Numbered from the stretch's first letter, positions 42,813-52,411 are shown. The stretch: 64,000 bases of DNA from Psychroserpens burtonensis DSM 12212 (GCF_000425305.1 NZ_AUDE01000019.1:59683-123682), one strand, 5' to 3'. A program made the numbers and translations. The notes: generated from the sequence alone by a model not told the origin.

Positions 42813-44032
42813 AGTCCTTCTCATTGTTCACTATTATTATATTATGTCTAGTGATTCTCCTAATAGATGTTCTCGCATTTTATTGGCTTCAATCCATAAC
42901 ACAACATCTAAGTTCATCTTTATTAAAAACGACTATTCATGCTCTATTTTGGATATTTACTCTAGGTTTAATCACGTCAATTGTAGTCCTAAAAGTAACA
43001 TTGGACGATATTAATCCTATGAGAAAACAATTATTAATTTCAAGGTTTTATGGGCTTGCTATTTCTTCTTTTGTTCCTAAACTTGTTTTTGTTATCGTTA
43101 TCTCTGTACTCTACTTTACTAATTATCTTTTCTCAGAAAGTCAATCGCTTTTGATTGTTCCTATTATTGGATTGCTTTCAGGGTTTCTCCCTTTTTTTAT
43201 AATTATCAATGGTATTTTTAAATCTGTGTATAGATTTAAAGTACATTATCATTGTATTAGATCAAAAATTTTACCTGAAAGCTTTGAAGGTTTGAAAATT
43301 GTTCAGATATCAGACTTACACTTAGGTAGTTTTAATTACAGTTATGATAAATTAGAACGTGCCATTGAAAAAATCAATCATTTACAGCCTGATTATATAG
43401 TGATTACAGGTGATTTGATAAATAATTATGCTTGGGAATTACGAGGTTGGAAGCTTGTTTTTAACAAACTCACAGCCAAAAAAAGAAAATTAGCTATTTT
43501 AGGTAATCACGATTATGGTGATTATAGTCAATGGGATTCGCCCGAAGCAAAGCAAGAAAATTTTGACGCTATTAAGCAGTTTTATAGAGATATAGATTTT
43601 AAACTTTTGTTGAATGAATCTGAAATTATTTCAGATCGAAATGAGCATATTGCTTTTATAGGTGTTGAAAATTGGGGAAAACCGCCATTTAAACAATATG
43701 GTGATTTACAAAAAGCTATGACAAACGTAAATGCCATTCCTTTTAAAATTTTATTATCTCATGATCCTACTCATTGGGCAGAACAAGTTTTGGATAAAAC
43801 GGATATTATTTTAACACTTGCTGGTCATACACATGGTATGCAAGCTGCTTTTCAGTATAAAAATTTACAATGGAGTCCTATAAAATATAAGTTTAAGCAT
43901 TGGGCAGGTTTATATAAACAGAACCAACAATATCTTTACGTGAACAGAGGTTTAGGATGGCTGGGATTTCCTGCAAGAATAGGTATGCGACCAGAAATCA
44001 CACTTATAGAATTAAGAAGAATGAATAACTGA
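42809..44032 (+). CDS. Membrane-bound metallophosphoesterase
   Basis: 407 residues. Four membrane helices in residues 1-145, then a calcineurin-like domain with all five blocks: QISDLHLGS, VITGDLINN, LGNHDYGD, LSHDPTHW and LAGHTHGMQ. Relatives of this YkuE-like layout cut lipid A- or UDP-sugar-type phosphate esters at the membrane; the substrate here is not known. It is coupled to a phospholipid synthase gene by the ATGA overlap, which suggests lipid work. Confidence 0.92.
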   Translation: MKSFSLFTIIILCLVILLIDVLAFYWLQSITQHLSSSLLKTTIHALFWIFTLGLITSIVVLKVTLDDINPMRKQLLISRFYGLAISSFVPKLVFVIVISVLYFTNYLFSESQSLLIVPIIGLLSGFLPFFIIINGIFKSVYRFKVHYHCIRSKILPESFEGLKIVQISDLHLGSFNYSYDKLERAIEKINHLQPDYIVITGDLINNYAWELRGWKLVFNKLTAKKRKLAILGNHDYGDYSQWDSPEAKQENFDAIKQFYRDIDFKLLLNESEIISDRNEHIAFIGVENWGKPPFKQYGDLQKAMTNVNAIPFKILLSHDPTHWAEQVLDKTDIILTLAGHTHGMQAAFQYKNLQWSPIKYKFKHWAGLYKQNQQYLYVNRGLGWLGFPARIGMRPEITLIELRRMNN

Positions 44033-44072
44033 CTAAAATCATGGTTTGAGAACTATATACTAATTAATTTAG
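44029..44072 (+). promoter_or_regulatory. TGAC/ATCA Crp/Fnr-type promoter
   Basis: CTGACTAAAATCAT at 44029-44042 (one mismatch from TGAT-N4-ATCA), a 22-bp gap, and TAATTTAG at 44065-44072. Predicted start near 44077, 19 nt before the gene. Confidence 0.5.
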
Positions 44073-44095
44073 CATAAACACTTAATAGTTAAACA

Positions 44096-44551
44096 ATGAT
44101 TAGAACACTTAATGAAAGAGAAAGCTCCAGGCTTTTAGAATCAAATTATATTGGTAATTTATCATATATTTATCAAAACAGACCGTTCATAGCGCCAATA
44201 ACTTATTTTTTTGATAAGGCCAATGATGTGATTATTTGTTATTCTGCTGAAGGCCATAAAATAAATGCCATGCGTAAAAATAGTAGCGTGTCTTTAGGAG
44301 TTTCAGATGTGGATTCTGTAAATTCTTGGAATTCTGTTCTAGCTCAAGGCAGGTTTCTAGAACTTTCTGGAAGCGATGCAAAAGCACAGCTCCATATATT
44401 TTCTTTAGGTGTAAAAGATTTGATTATTAATAAAGAACACCGAAAATTAGACTTTATAAGTGAGTTTTCGAGTAAAATCTATAAGGATGACCTGCCTGTC
44501 GTTTTTCAAATTAAGGTTGATGAAATCACAGGTAAAATGAGACGTAATTAA
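44096..44551 (+). CDS. Pyridoxamine 5'-phosphate oxidase-like flavoprotein
   Basis: 151 residues. Split-barrel FMN-binding fold: an N-terminal ERESSRLLESNYIGNLSYI, the strand RPFIAPITYFF, and HKINAMRKNSSVSLGV, typical of the Nim/Rv-type PPOX-like group that bind flavin or F420. The exact reaction is unknown. It has its own TGAC-N4-ATCA promoter, and is followed by a lipoprotein gene 10 nt later. Confidence 0.85.
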   Translation: MIRTLNERESSRLLESNYIGNLSYIYQNRPFIAPITYFFDKANDVIICYSAEGHKINAMRKNSSVSLGVSDVDSVNSWNSVLAQGRFLELSGSDAKAQLHIFSLGVKDLIINKEHRKLDFISEFSSKIYKDDLPVVFQIKVDEITGKMRRN

Positions 44552-44561
44552 CTTCAAAATA

Positions 44562-45446
44562 GTGTACATGAAATATATATACATAGTAATATTAACCCTA
44601 TTATTTACTAACTGTAAAAGTGACAAACGCGAGGAAAACACAAATAAAATTGAAGGCATTAAACAAATTGAGCCAATTACAGAAGACACAATTCAAATTG
44701 TAGATAAAGATATTAAGACCTTGGATAAAACAATTACTATTGAATTAAAGCAAAAAAAACTGATTGAAAAAGAAGATGAAAGAGAAGATTTACAGAAATT
44801 GATTATCGATAAAAGGTATCTTATAGATAAGAAAGACTACACCATCAATTTTAGGTATCCATTGTTGAATGAATCCATGAAACCAACCAATAGAAACTTT
44901 AATGAATTTATGAACGAGTATTATGTTAATGTGACGAAAACAGAGTCAGACATATTAGAAAGTAAATTATTATGTGATAGTATAGAAGTTTCAAAATTTA
45001 GAGAAGAACGATTTATAGATTACAAAATCTATAATGTTAATGATCAACTTGTAAGTGTGCTTTTTTATAGGGAGAATTATTATTCAGGTGCTATGCATCC
45101 AAGTTATTCTTTTGATGGTTTTAATTTTGATTTGAATAGAGGTGTTTTTATGACTTATGAAGATTTCTTTAACCAAGGGTCTGAAGAAGATTTAGTGATA
45201 ATAATTAATAAAAAAATAAATGAACAAATTGGTAAAGGCGATTTGTATTACGACTGTTGGGAATTATCACCAAATGATTTTTTTGAAAGTAAAAATAACT
45301 TTGTGCTTAACGATACTTATGTAGAATTTTATTTTGATGATTGTGTTATGTGTCCATCTTATACAGGTACGTATTCTATAGAACTACCCTTAGTAGAATT
45401 GCTTTCAGTTTTGAAAAAATACGACTCAAATCCTTTAATTTTTTAA
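44562..45446 (+). CDS. DUF3298/RsiV-like lipoprotein
   Basis: 294 residues. Lipobox LLFTNC (Cys18 region), a Lys/Glu-rich spacer, then a DUF4163-like part (YTINFRYPLLNES) and a DUF3298 part (YYSGAMHPSYSFDGFNFDLNRGVFMTYEDFF; the C-terminal YVEFYFDDCVMCPSYTG). These domains occur in RsiV-type anti-sigma factors and in free lipoproteins; no membrane helix or sigma gene is present here, so the role is unknown. Confidence 0.8.
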   Translation: MYMKYIYIVILTLLFTNCKSDKREENTNKIEGIKQIEPITEDTIQIVDKDIKTLDKTITIELKQKKLIEKEDEREDLQKLIIDKRYLIDKKDYTINFRYPLLNESMKPTNRNFNEFMNEYYVNVTKTESDILESKLLCDSIEVSKFREERFIDYKIYNVNDQLVSVLFYRENYYSGAMHPSYSFDGFNFDLNRGVFMTYEDFFNQGSEEDLVIIINKKINEQIGKGDLYYDCWELSPNDFFESKNNFVLNDTYVEFYFDDCVMCPSYTGTYSIELPLVELLSVLKKYDSNPLIF

Positions 45447-45469
45447 TTAGACTTGAACGTTGATTAATT

Positions 45470-45931
45470 ATGAAAACAAAAACACAATTATTACTAGAAC
45501 TCTGGATAGAATCTAGAACACGATTTTCAAATCAGTTGGCTCATCTTTTAGAAGAAGATCTAAAAAAGAAATTGTTGCCTTCGCCAAACAGTGTTGGTTT
45601 TTTAATGCGTCATATTGGAGATGTCGAATTACTCTTTGCGAAAAATGTATTTGGAGCAAGCCAAACTAAAGTCATAGCTAAAACAGTTATAGCTCAAGAA
45701 GATACTGGAGAATGGACAAACCTTAGTGAATTGTTAGAGTATGTAAACCATTCATTTAGAGTTTTAGAAGCTATTGTTGAGAAACAAGAGGATAAAGATT
45801 GGGAAACTAATATTATAACTAAAGAATTTGGAACAAAAACCAAGGCAGAGGCCTTTGGGAGAATCATTTCTCACACTACTTATCATGCAGGACAACTTGC
45901 TATTATAAATAAATATGGATGGGGTATTTGA
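45470..45931 (+). CDS. DinB-like four-helix metalloprotein
   Basis: 153 residues. DinB-like (DUF664/YfiT) four-helix bundle with the three metal-binding histidines: FLMRHIGDVE near residue 48, and SHTTYHAGQ near residues 137-143. Such proteins may be metal-dependent thiol S-transferases, for instance with bacillithiol. 23 nt after the lipoprotein gene, so possibly in the same transcript. Confidence 0.85.
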   Translation: MKTKTQLLLELWIESRTRFSNQLAHLLEEDLKKKLLPSPNSVGFLMRHIGDVELLFAKNVFGASQTKVIAKTVIAQEDTGEWTNLSELLEYVNHSFRVLEAIVEKQEDKDWETNIITKEFGTKTKAEAFGRIISHTTYHAGQLAIINKYGWGI

Positions 45932-46001
45932 TAGAATAGCGTAAAATAAAAGCTGAAACCTTCTAGCGTTGTTTTAGTAAAATGCTCATTAGTATTGGTG
46001 T

Positions 46002-46045
46002 ATGACTAATATCATTTTAAATTATTATAAAAATACTTTCCTTTA
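46002..46045 (+). promoter_or_regulatory. TGAC/ATCA Crp/Fnr-type promoter before YceI gene
   Basis: ATGACTAATATCAT at 46002-46015, a 22-bp gap, and TTCCTTTA at 46038-46045 (one mismatch in the TA pair). Predicted start near 46050, 15 nt before the gene. Confidence 0.5.
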
Positions 46046-46064
46046 TGTGAAATTATAACAATTC

Positions 46065-46661
46065 ATGAAAAACACCTCGTATTTAATAGTATTGATTTTG
46101 TTGTTTTCTTGTAATAACTCAGAAAAAAAACAAACTAACGAAAATACGAATTACTCAATAGATACTCATGGAATAACAGTTGCTTGGACAGCTTATAAGT
46201 TTACAGATAAAGTGGGTGTAAAAGGAGTGTTTGATGATTTTGAATTTAAGACTGAAGACAAAATAGGATCTATTGAAACATTACTTGAAACCACTATAAT
46301 CTCAATTAAAGCTGAGTCTGTAAATTCAAAATCAGAGATTAGAGACGAAAAACTTCGTGATATATTCTTTAAAATATTTAATACAAAAAAGATTAAAGGT
46401 GAAATTTTAGAAGCAAGTACCGGAAAAGGTGTTTTAGCTTTAAATATGAATAATACAACAAACGAGATAGCCTATAATTATAATTTAAAAGCGGATACTT
46501 TAATTATAAAAACCAATTTGGATTTATTGAATTGGAAAGCAGAAAAAGCTCTAGATACTTTAAATAAAGTATGCTACGATTTACATAAAGGCACAGATGG
46601 TATTTCTAAGCTCTGGCCAGATGTGAGTGTTGTAATTAAAATTCCTGTGACTCAAAATTGA
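46065..46661 (+). CDS. YceI-like lipoprotein
   Basis: 198 residues. Lipobox LLFSC (Cys16) and a lipocalin-like YceI domain starting at ITVAWTAYKFTDKVGVKGVFDDF and including SEIRDEKLRDIFFKIF, the usual R-D-x-L/F-x-x-x-F segment. YceI proteins bind polyisoprenoids or other lipids in the periplasm. Own TGAC-type promoter. Confidence 0.85.
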   Translation: MKNTSYLIVLILLFSCNNSEKKQTNENTNYSIDTHGITVAWTAYKFTDKVGVKGVFDDFEFKTEDKIGSIETLLETTIISIKAESVNSKSEIRDEKLRDIFFKIFNTKKIKGEILEASTGKGVLALNMNNTTNEIAYNYNLKADTLIIKTNLDLLNWKAEKALDTLNKVCYDLHKGTDGISKLWPDVSVVIKIPVTQN

Positions 46662-47070
46662 GTTTAATTATTAGTTACTTTATTTATGATTAGGTGTAGA
46701 CACTTCCTTCTTTATCATCTTCTTTATAAAAGCAATAGGTTTTCTGGAATATATTATGGGCTATATACTTCTAACTCTACAATACTATTTTTTATTGGTA
46801 TTTGATACATAAGGAAAGCGTATAACGGTATGTAGACTTCAGCTATGGGATTGTGAAAATACTAATACAATACTCTGGGTAAATTAATAATCCGGTATTT
46901 AATTAGTGCAATTGATGAGTTTTTTTACAAATGTTTCTTGATATATTACGTATTAGGGCACTGGTCTTGGTTTGATAAATCGTTGGTGTTATACTATGTA
47001 TTCCAATCTCTAAGACATAGTGATTGTTAATAACCAATATGTCTTGAATTTCTCCCTTGATAAGCAATAA
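46662..47070. other. Gene-free stretch after YceI gene
   Basis: About 400 AT-rich bases between convergent genes. I see no open frame worth naming, no strong hairpin and no palindromic site. Confidence 0.4.
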
Positions 47071-47478
47071 CTATTTTTGTTTGCTAAGGAAATATTTTAT
47101 TAAATCTTCTGTAGATACGATACCAACAACTTTTTTACCATCAACTATTGGAATCGCACGAAATCTTCCTTTAGAAAGTTCTAAAGCTACTTCTTGAATA
47201 GTGGCATCAGGATTTAATGAAAAAGGGTTAGTGGTCATAATGTCTTTTACCAAAAGGTCATTGTAAATGGCGTTATTGTCATCAATTCCAGCGCCTTTAA
47301 TCCTGTACATAAAGTCAATTAAGCTAACAATGCCTAATAATTTATCATTTTCAATAACAAGAATATGATGGTGAAATTTTTCTTTTTCATAGATATGTTT
47401 AATGTCAATAAGTTTTTGCTCTGGTGAAACACTAACGACATTTTTTGTCATTATTGAAGATACAGCTGTAGATTTCAT
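47071..47478 (-). CDS. Two-CBS-domain protein
   Basis: 135 residues made of a CBS pair and nothing else: first motif SSIMTKNVVSVSPEQKLIDI with LLGIVSLIDFM, second VKDIMTTNPFSLNPDATIQE with VVGIVSTEDLIKYFL. Such pairs bind adenine nucleotides and act as energy sensors; the partner is unknown. It is transcribed divergently from the coiled-coil/AarF operon behind a shared palindrome. Confidence 0.93.
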   Translation of the reverse strand: MKSTAVSSIMTKNVVSVSPEQKLIDIKHIYEKEKFHHHILVIENDKLLGIVSLIDFMYRIKGAGIDDNNAIYNDLLVKDIMTTNPFSLNPDATIQEVALELSKGRFRAIPIVDGKKVVGIVSTEDLIKYFLSKQK

Positions 47479-47508
47479 AAGTTGATTTTATGGTTATTAG
47501 TACTTAAG

Positions 47509-47582
47509 CTAAAGTAATTTAAAGACTAATAAAAACTCATGATTTATATCATTTTTAAGCACATTTTTAAGCAATATATTTA
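47509..47582. promoter_or_regulatory. Divergent Crp/Fnr-type promoter
   Basis: ATGATTTATATCAT at 47539-47552. Plus strand: a 22-bp gap and TATATTTA (47575-47582). Minus strand: a 22-bp gap and TACTTTAG (47516-47509). Predicted starts near 47587 and 47504. Same two-way layout as at 1789-1862. Confidence 0.7.
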
Positions 47583-47610
47583 TTTCAGAATTAAACTAAA
47601 TATTTAGTAT

Positions 47611-47985
47611 ATGAAAACCAGAACCATGTTAGAGCTACTCACATTATCGTCGGGTATATATCATTTTGCCAAAGAGGCACAACTAATGGATAAAATAAAT
47701 GAGTTGTCCGATAAGAGTAAAGACGAAATTAACAAAGTTGCTTCAGAATCTCAAACAGATGATGCTGGAAATGAATTAGAGTTTATTGATAAGATTATTC
47801 TTAAAGCTAATCAAGTAAAAGATGAACTTGAGGAAATAATTGAAGAGCAGGTCATTAAAATTTACAAGAAAATGAATATTGCTCATATCGATGAAATTAT
47901 AGCTCTTAATGAAAAAGTTAAAAAGGCTGATATGGAAATTGCCTTATTGGAAGCGCGTTTAAATCGTTTAGAAGCAAAAAAATAA
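47611..47985 (+). CDS. Phasin-like coiled-coil protein
   Basis: 124 residues, almost wholly helical and charged, with heptad-like stretches (IDEIIALNEKVKKADMEIALLEARLNRLEAKK at the end). It resembles phasin-like or PhaF-type helical proteins but is too simple to classify. It ends 1 nt before the AarF-type kinase gene, so the two are very likely made together. The role is inferred only from that link. Confidence 0.7.
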   Translation: MKTRTMLELLTLSSGIYHFAKEAQLMDKINELSDKSKDEINKVASESQTDDAGNELEFIDKIILKANQVKDELEEIIEEQVIKIYKKMNIAHIDEIIALNEKVKKADMEIALLEARLNRLEAKK

Positions 47986-47986
47986 T

Positions 47987-49690
47987 ATGGGATTTTTTAG
48001 TCAAATTAGTAATAAGTATAATTCGGTTGCCAGATATAATCAAATTTTAAAAGTTTTGATTAAATATGGTTTTGATGACTTGGTCTTTTACATGAAAAGA
48101 GAAAAACGATTTCAGTTTTTTCAAAAACTTATTCCTAAATCGTCAAAAAAGCGCGCTTTGCAGCATACAAAATGGGAGAAAATGCGATTGGTTTGCGAGG
48201 AGCTTGGGCCAACATTTGTGAAGTTTGGTCAAATAATGAGTAATCGTCCCGATTTAATTCCTTTTGATTTGGTTTTTGAGTTAGAGAAACTCCAAAATAA
48301 CGTTCCGCCAATACCAGAAGAACAAGCTAAAGACATTGTCGAATTTGAATTAAAAGATAAGGTAGAAAATTTATTTGCTTGGTTTGATCCTAAACCTTTT
48401 GCATCTGCTTCAATGGCTCAGGTGCATAAGGTAACACTGCATAGCGGAGAACGCGTTGTTTTGAAAATTCAACGACCAAATATACGTGATATTATTTTTG
48501 AAGATATAAAAGTAATGTATAGCATAGCTGCTGTATTAGAAAAACGAATTCCTTCTTTAAAAAGCTTTGATCCTATTGGTTTGGTTAAAAACTTTGAGGA
48601 ATCAATTGTAAAGGAGCTTGACTTTATTAATGAGTCAATAAATGTACAGCGATTTTATAATAATATAAATAAGGACACTGGTAAAGATCAATTTGCTATA
48701 TCGCCCAAAGTCTATCAAGATTATACAACGGATAAAATACTTGCATTAGAATTCATGTCTGGCATAAAAATAAATAATATTGAGGAGTTGGAGAAAGCAG
48801 GTTTCGATGTTAACGATATTGGCAAGCGATTAGCTACTACTTATTTTAAGCAGATTTTTGATTATGGTTTCTTTCATGCAGATCCTCATCCAGGCAATTT
48901 ATTGGTGATGCCAAATGGACTTATCTGTTATTTGGATTTTGGAATGATGGGTAGTATTCTACCTAGAGATATTGAAATTTTTGGTCAATTATTTATTTCA
49001 ATCATAAAAAAGGACGTTCATAAAATTATTAAAGTATTACAGAAATTATCAAGTAATTCTTCGATACCTAACATGAGAGATTTAGAATTTGACATTAATG
49101 AATTTGTAGAGAAAAACTACGTGAGAACGATTCATAAAAATGAAATGAGTACTATATTGCTGGAGCTAAAAGATATAATTGTAGCTCATGGTCTAAAAGT
49201 ACCAACTTATTTTTATCTTTTTGCTAGATCATTGGTGACCATTGAAGGCGTTATAGAGAAACTCAATCCAGACTTACAGCAGTTTGATATGGTTCGGCCA
49301 TATTTATTTAAAAGCGTATCCAGAAATTATAATCCTTTAAAAATGGGTGAAAAAGTACTCAATTCTATTTATGAGTTAAGTAATTATATGGAAGATTTTC
49401 CAGGGGATTTAAAAAATGCTATCCGTAAAATAAATAGTGGGCAAGTAAAAGTAGATTTAACACATAAAGGTATTGACCCAATGGTACATACATTACAACG
49501 AATTACAAAACAATTGGTTAGTGCTTTTATTGCAGTTGCGCTAGTAATAGGGTCATCATTGTTTATTATTAATAATGTAAAACCTTTATGGAGAGATACT
49601 TCTGTTTTTGGAATCATTGGTATAATAATAGCAGGTATTCTTACATTTGGGTTGCTATTAAATATTAAAAAAGGAGATTATGACAACTGA
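47987..49690 (+). CDS. AarF/UbiB-family atypical kinase
   Basis: 567 residues. The atypical kinase core has the signature KFGQIMSNRPDLIP (KxGQ near residue 76), the Ala-rich loop FASASMAQVHKV, VVLKIQRP for the ATP lysine, FFHADPHPGNLL for the catalytic region and LDFGMMG for the metal site. Two C-terminal membrane helices (residues about 510-565) anchor it. The family supports quinone synthesis and lipid handling with ATPase rather than protein kinase activity. Here it belongs to a Crp/Fnr-type operon next to a CBS protein. Confidence 0.92.
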   Translation: MGFFSQISNKYNSVARYNQILKVLIKYGFDDLVFYMKREKRFQFFQKLIPKSSKKRALQHTKWEKMRLVCEELGPTFVKFGQIMSNRPDLIPFDLVFELEKLQNNVPPIPEEQAKDIVEFELKDKVENLFAWFDPKPFASASMAQVHKVTLHSGERVVLKIQRPNIRDIIFEDIKVMYSIAAVLEKRIPSLKSFDPIGLVKNFEESIVKELDFINESINVQRFYNNINKDTGKDQFAISPKVYQDYTTDKILALEFMSGIKINNIEELEKAGFDVNDIGKRLATTYFKQIFDYGFFHADPHPGNLLVMPNGLICYLDFGMMGSILPRDIEIFGQLFISIIKKDVHKIIKVLQKLSSNSSIPNMRDLEFDINEFVEKNYVRTIHKNEMSTILLELKDIIVAHGLKVPTYFYLFARSLVTIEGVIEKLNPDLQQFDMVRPYLFKSVSRNYNPLKMGEKVLNSIYELSNYMEDFPGDLKNAIRKINSGQVKVDLTHKGIDPMVHTLQRITKQLVSAFIAVALVIGSSLFIINNVKPLWRDTSVFGIIGIIIAGILTFGLLLNIKKGDYDN

Positions 49691-49714
49691 AATAGATGTA
49701 TAAATACGACTAAT

Positions 49715-49746
49715 AAAAAAGCATCTCTAATTAGAGATGCTTTTTT
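49715..49746. terminator. Bidirectional terminator, perfect 32-bp palindrome
   Basis: A6, then GCATCTCTAATTAGAGATGC (49721-49740), then T6. It lies between the convergent AarF-kinase gene and the coiled-coil gene and would end transcripts from both sides. Confidence 0.9.
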
Positions 49747-49765
49747 ATCTTCTCTCCTTTTTAAA

Positions 49766-50368
49766 TCAGGATTTATTAACAAATGCTTGCTTTAAATGCG
49801 TAAGTGCATCAGAAATTTCATTTTGAAAATGATCCCATTTGGTTTCTTCCTTTTTTGAGTACTTTGATTTTAACTCATCAATGAGATTTTCAAACTCTTG
49901 TTTGCCTTTTTCAAAAGATGTTTTCGTATCTGATTTGCCTTTGCTGAATTTTCCCTCTAAAATTTCGAGACTAATTCTAAATTGTTCTATTTCAATCAAA
50001 ACAAAAGCATACATGCGTTTAAGTGTTTCGTTTGTTTTAATTTCTACTTCAAGATCATGCATGGTTTGTAGTAATTGTCTTTTTTGTGCATTAAATTTTT
50101 CTGATGTTTCTGCTTTACCTAACGCTAGTTGCACTCGAAGTTCATCAAATTTAGTATGAATATCATCTACTTTTTCTTTACCTGTTTTAATATTAGTTTT
50201 GTTATCGTTAATAAATATGTTGAATTTCTTTTTTAATTCCTCATATTTTTCTAGCGCTTCGGCTTTTCCCAATGCTGCTTTTACTTGAAATTCCTCAAGT
50301 TCAATGGCTGTTTTGTTAAGAGCTTCAACAACCTTGTCTATAAAATGAGTGTTTTGTGTTGTTTCCAT
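49766..50368 (-). CDS. Long coiled-coil protein with internal repeats
   Basis: 200 residues, no membrane segment or cysteine. It has related repeats of the form QVKAALGKAEALEKYEELKKKF, HTKFDELRVQLALGKAETSEKFNAQKRQL and LEGKFSKGKSDTKTSFEKGKQEF, roughly every 55 residues, each built around an LGKAE/SKGKS-like element. It resembles apolipoprotein- or LEA-like amphipathic repeats. Behind a TGAT-N4-ATCA promoter; function unknown, perhaps membrane or stress protection. Confidence 0.65.
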   Translation of the reverse strand: METTQNTHFIDKVVEALNKTAIELEEFQVKAALGKAEALEKYEELKKKFNIFINDNKTNIKTGKEKVDDIHTKFDELRVQLALGKAETSEKFNAQKRQLLQTMHDLEVEIKTNETLKRMYAFVLIEIEQFRISLEILEGKFSKGKSDTKTSFEKGKQEFENLIDELKSKYSKKEETKWDHFQNEISDALTHLKQAFVNKS

Positions 50369-50395
50369 AATAATTAAGATTTTTTATATTCAATA

Positions 50396-50439
50396 TAAAT
50401 ATCAATACAATTCTTTAAAATTTCTATGATATATATCAA
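50396..50439 (-). promoter_or_regulatory. TGAT-type Crp/Fnr promoter of the coiled-coil gene
   Basis: ATGATATATATCAA at 50426-50439, a 22-bp gap, and on the minus strand GATATTTA (50403-50396). Predicted start near 50391, 23 nt before the gene. Confidence 0.58.
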
Positions 50440-50553
50440 CTAGTAGAACGTTTTAAACTTATTTTTTAAATGTTCGCAGTCTCTCTTTTTAGTAAAAAAA
50501 CTAGGGGTATAAAGATGAAATAATCAATTTTCATTTTTAAATTATTTTGAATT

Positions 50554-51546
50554 CTAATCCTTTTTCTTTTCAGCTTCTTTTTTCTCCTGTCGTTCTAGTC
50601 GTCTAAAATAGCCGCGTGTTAGAAAATTATGTTTTAAAGCTTCCATGTTTTGATTGAACTTATCTGTCCCTTCATTAATATTGTTTAGTGTAGATTTTAA
50701 GCTATTTACTAAAGAGGTGTCCTTTATAATGTAATTATAAGCACCTTCACTAGAGTTGAAGTCATCTACTGCGATATTAATATTACTAAAAACGCTTTCA
50801 ATTTCTGTACTTGATTTTTCTAGATTATTAACGACTGTTTTAAGCTTTTGACCAGAGATAGAATCATTAAGAATCATGCTTAGAATAGTATTGTCATTTG
50901 TTTTTACTGAAGTGATGATAGAGTTTAACTCGGTAATTGTATGTGAAGCACCATAACTAACATTTTTAAGATTGTCAATAGATTTCTTTAAATTTTTTGC
51001 CATTATAGTGTCATTTAGTAAAACGCCTATCGTGCCTTTGCCTTTGGTAATGTTATTGGTGATTTTTAGAAGGTCTGCTGTGAGTATCGCTGCATTTTCA
51101 GTGCTTGTGTTAAGAGTATTCAAAATATCATCAGTCCCAATTTTACTGTAAGATTCAATTATATCTCCATTGTTTATTACTTCTGAGATACTTTTTCCTG
51201 GTACAATATTTACAATCATATTGCCAACCAAACCATCTGAACCGATTGTAGCTATAGCATCTTTCTTAATATGAGTAATGATCTTTTCATCTATATTCAT
51301 ATCTATTTTTATGGTAGAATCGTTGATCATGGTAATTCCTTTAACCGTACCAATATCAATTCCTGCATAACGAACATTATTACCTTTTTGTAAACCATTT
51401 ATATTCTGGAAATAAGCGCTAATTATAAATGTTTTTTTAAACATATCTTGACGTTGTCCAATGAGATAGACGCCTGCTATGAAAAGTACTGTGCCAAGGA
51501 GTACAAAAGAGCCTAGTCGTAATTTTTGTGAGTTTGTATTTTTCAT
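50554..51546 (-). CDS. MlaD-type MCE-domain protein
   Basis: 330 residues. One N-terminal membrane helix (LRLGSFVLLGTVLFIAGVYLIG), an MCE domain (residues about 40-115: AYFQNINGLQKGNNVRYAGIDIGTVKGI), and a long helical tail. It binds phospholipid in the periplasm for the MlaEFD complex; genes for E and F lie just upstream on the same strand, with a 103-nt gap. The Lys-rich end (KKEAEKKKD) is cytoplasm-like in composition but lies after the MCE tail. Confidence 0.88.
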   Translation of the reverse strand: MKNTNSQKLRLGSFVLLGTVLFIAGVYLIGQRQDMFKKTFIISAYFQNINGLQKGNNVRYAGIDIGTVKGITMINDSTIKIDMNIDEKIITHIKKDAIATIGSDGLVGNMIVNIVPGKSISEVINNGDIIESYSKIGTDDILNTLNTSTENAAILTADLLKITNNITKGKGTIGVLLNDTIMAKNLKKSIDNLKNVSYGASHTITELNSIITSVKTNDNTILSMILNDSISGQKLKTVVNNLEKSSTEIESVFSNINIAVDDFNSSEGAYNYIIKDTSLVNSLKSTLNNINEGTDKFNQNMEALKHNFLTRGYFRRLERQEKKEAEKKKD

Positions 51547-51649
51547 GTGTCTATATTTATTGTTTTTTGACGGTCACATGTTGTTCGCTATTATTATTAT
51601 TATTATTCCCTTTAATAGCAATACCTTTAACATGCTCGTTTCATAATCA

Positions 51650-52411
51650 TTATTGTTTAAAAAAGGCTTTAATCTTTGGGTCTTGAAGAGTTGATAATTC
51701 AGTAAACGTCCCTGTGGCGTAATCAATACCATCAATAAGTAATATCATTCTGTCAGAAATAACTCGAGCGCAATCCACATCATGAGTAATAATGAGTGAC
51801 GAGGTTCCATATTTTTTTTGAATATCCTGCATTAGGATGATGATTTCCTTTGCAGTAATGGGGTCTAATCCACTTGTAGGTTCATCATATAGAATTATTT
51901 TTGGTTGTAATATCAGTGTTCGGGCTAAAGCCACACGACGTTTCATACCACCAGATAATTCTGAAGGCATTAAATCTATAGCATGAGCTAAACCTACGTT
52001 TTCTAGAGCTTCTATAACTAGTTTTTCAGTGTTCATATCATTGCCAAATTTATTGGTATGACGTCGTAATGGGAATTCTAAATTTTCTCGTACAGTCATA
52101 GAATCATACAAGGCACTGCCTTGAAACAAGAATCCAATATCTGCTCGTAAAATATCTAAAGCCTCTTGAGTTAGTGTTGTAATATCATTATGCATTACAG
52201 AAATCAAACCACTATCGGCTTCCATTAGGCCTACTAAACACTTTATCATAACCGATTTACCAGACCCAGATTTCCCCATTATGACTAAATTTTCTCCTTG
52301 ATGGAGTTTCATGTTAAATCCATTTAATACATGGTTGTCTCCAAAGCTCTTGTTTAAATCTTTGATTTCAAGTACAATATTTAGAGCCGATATATTGTTA
52401 TCTTCAATCAT
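51650..52411 (-). CDS. MlaF-type ABC ATPase
   Basis: 253 residues. Walker A GKSGSGKS near residues 45-52, signature LSGGMKRRVALAR near 155, Walker B ILYDEPTSGLDP and the switch His in IITHDVD. The LSGGM variant fits the Mla/Ttg2A group, which powers phospholipid movement between the membranes. It overlaps the permease gene by 4 nt (ATGA) and precedes the MCE gene. Confidence 0.92.
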   Translation of the reverse strand: MIEDNNISALNIVLEIKDLNKSFGDNHVLNGFNMKLHQGENLVIMGKSGSGKSVMIKCLVGLMEADSGLISVMHNDITTLTQEALDILRADIGFLFQGSALYDSMTVRENLEFPLRRHTNKFGNDMNTEKLVIEALENVGLAHAIDLMPSELSGGMKRRVALARTLILQPKIILYDEPTSGLDPITAKEIIILMQDIQKKYGTSSLIITHDVDCARVISDRMILLIDGIDYATGTFTELSTLQDPKIKAFFKQ

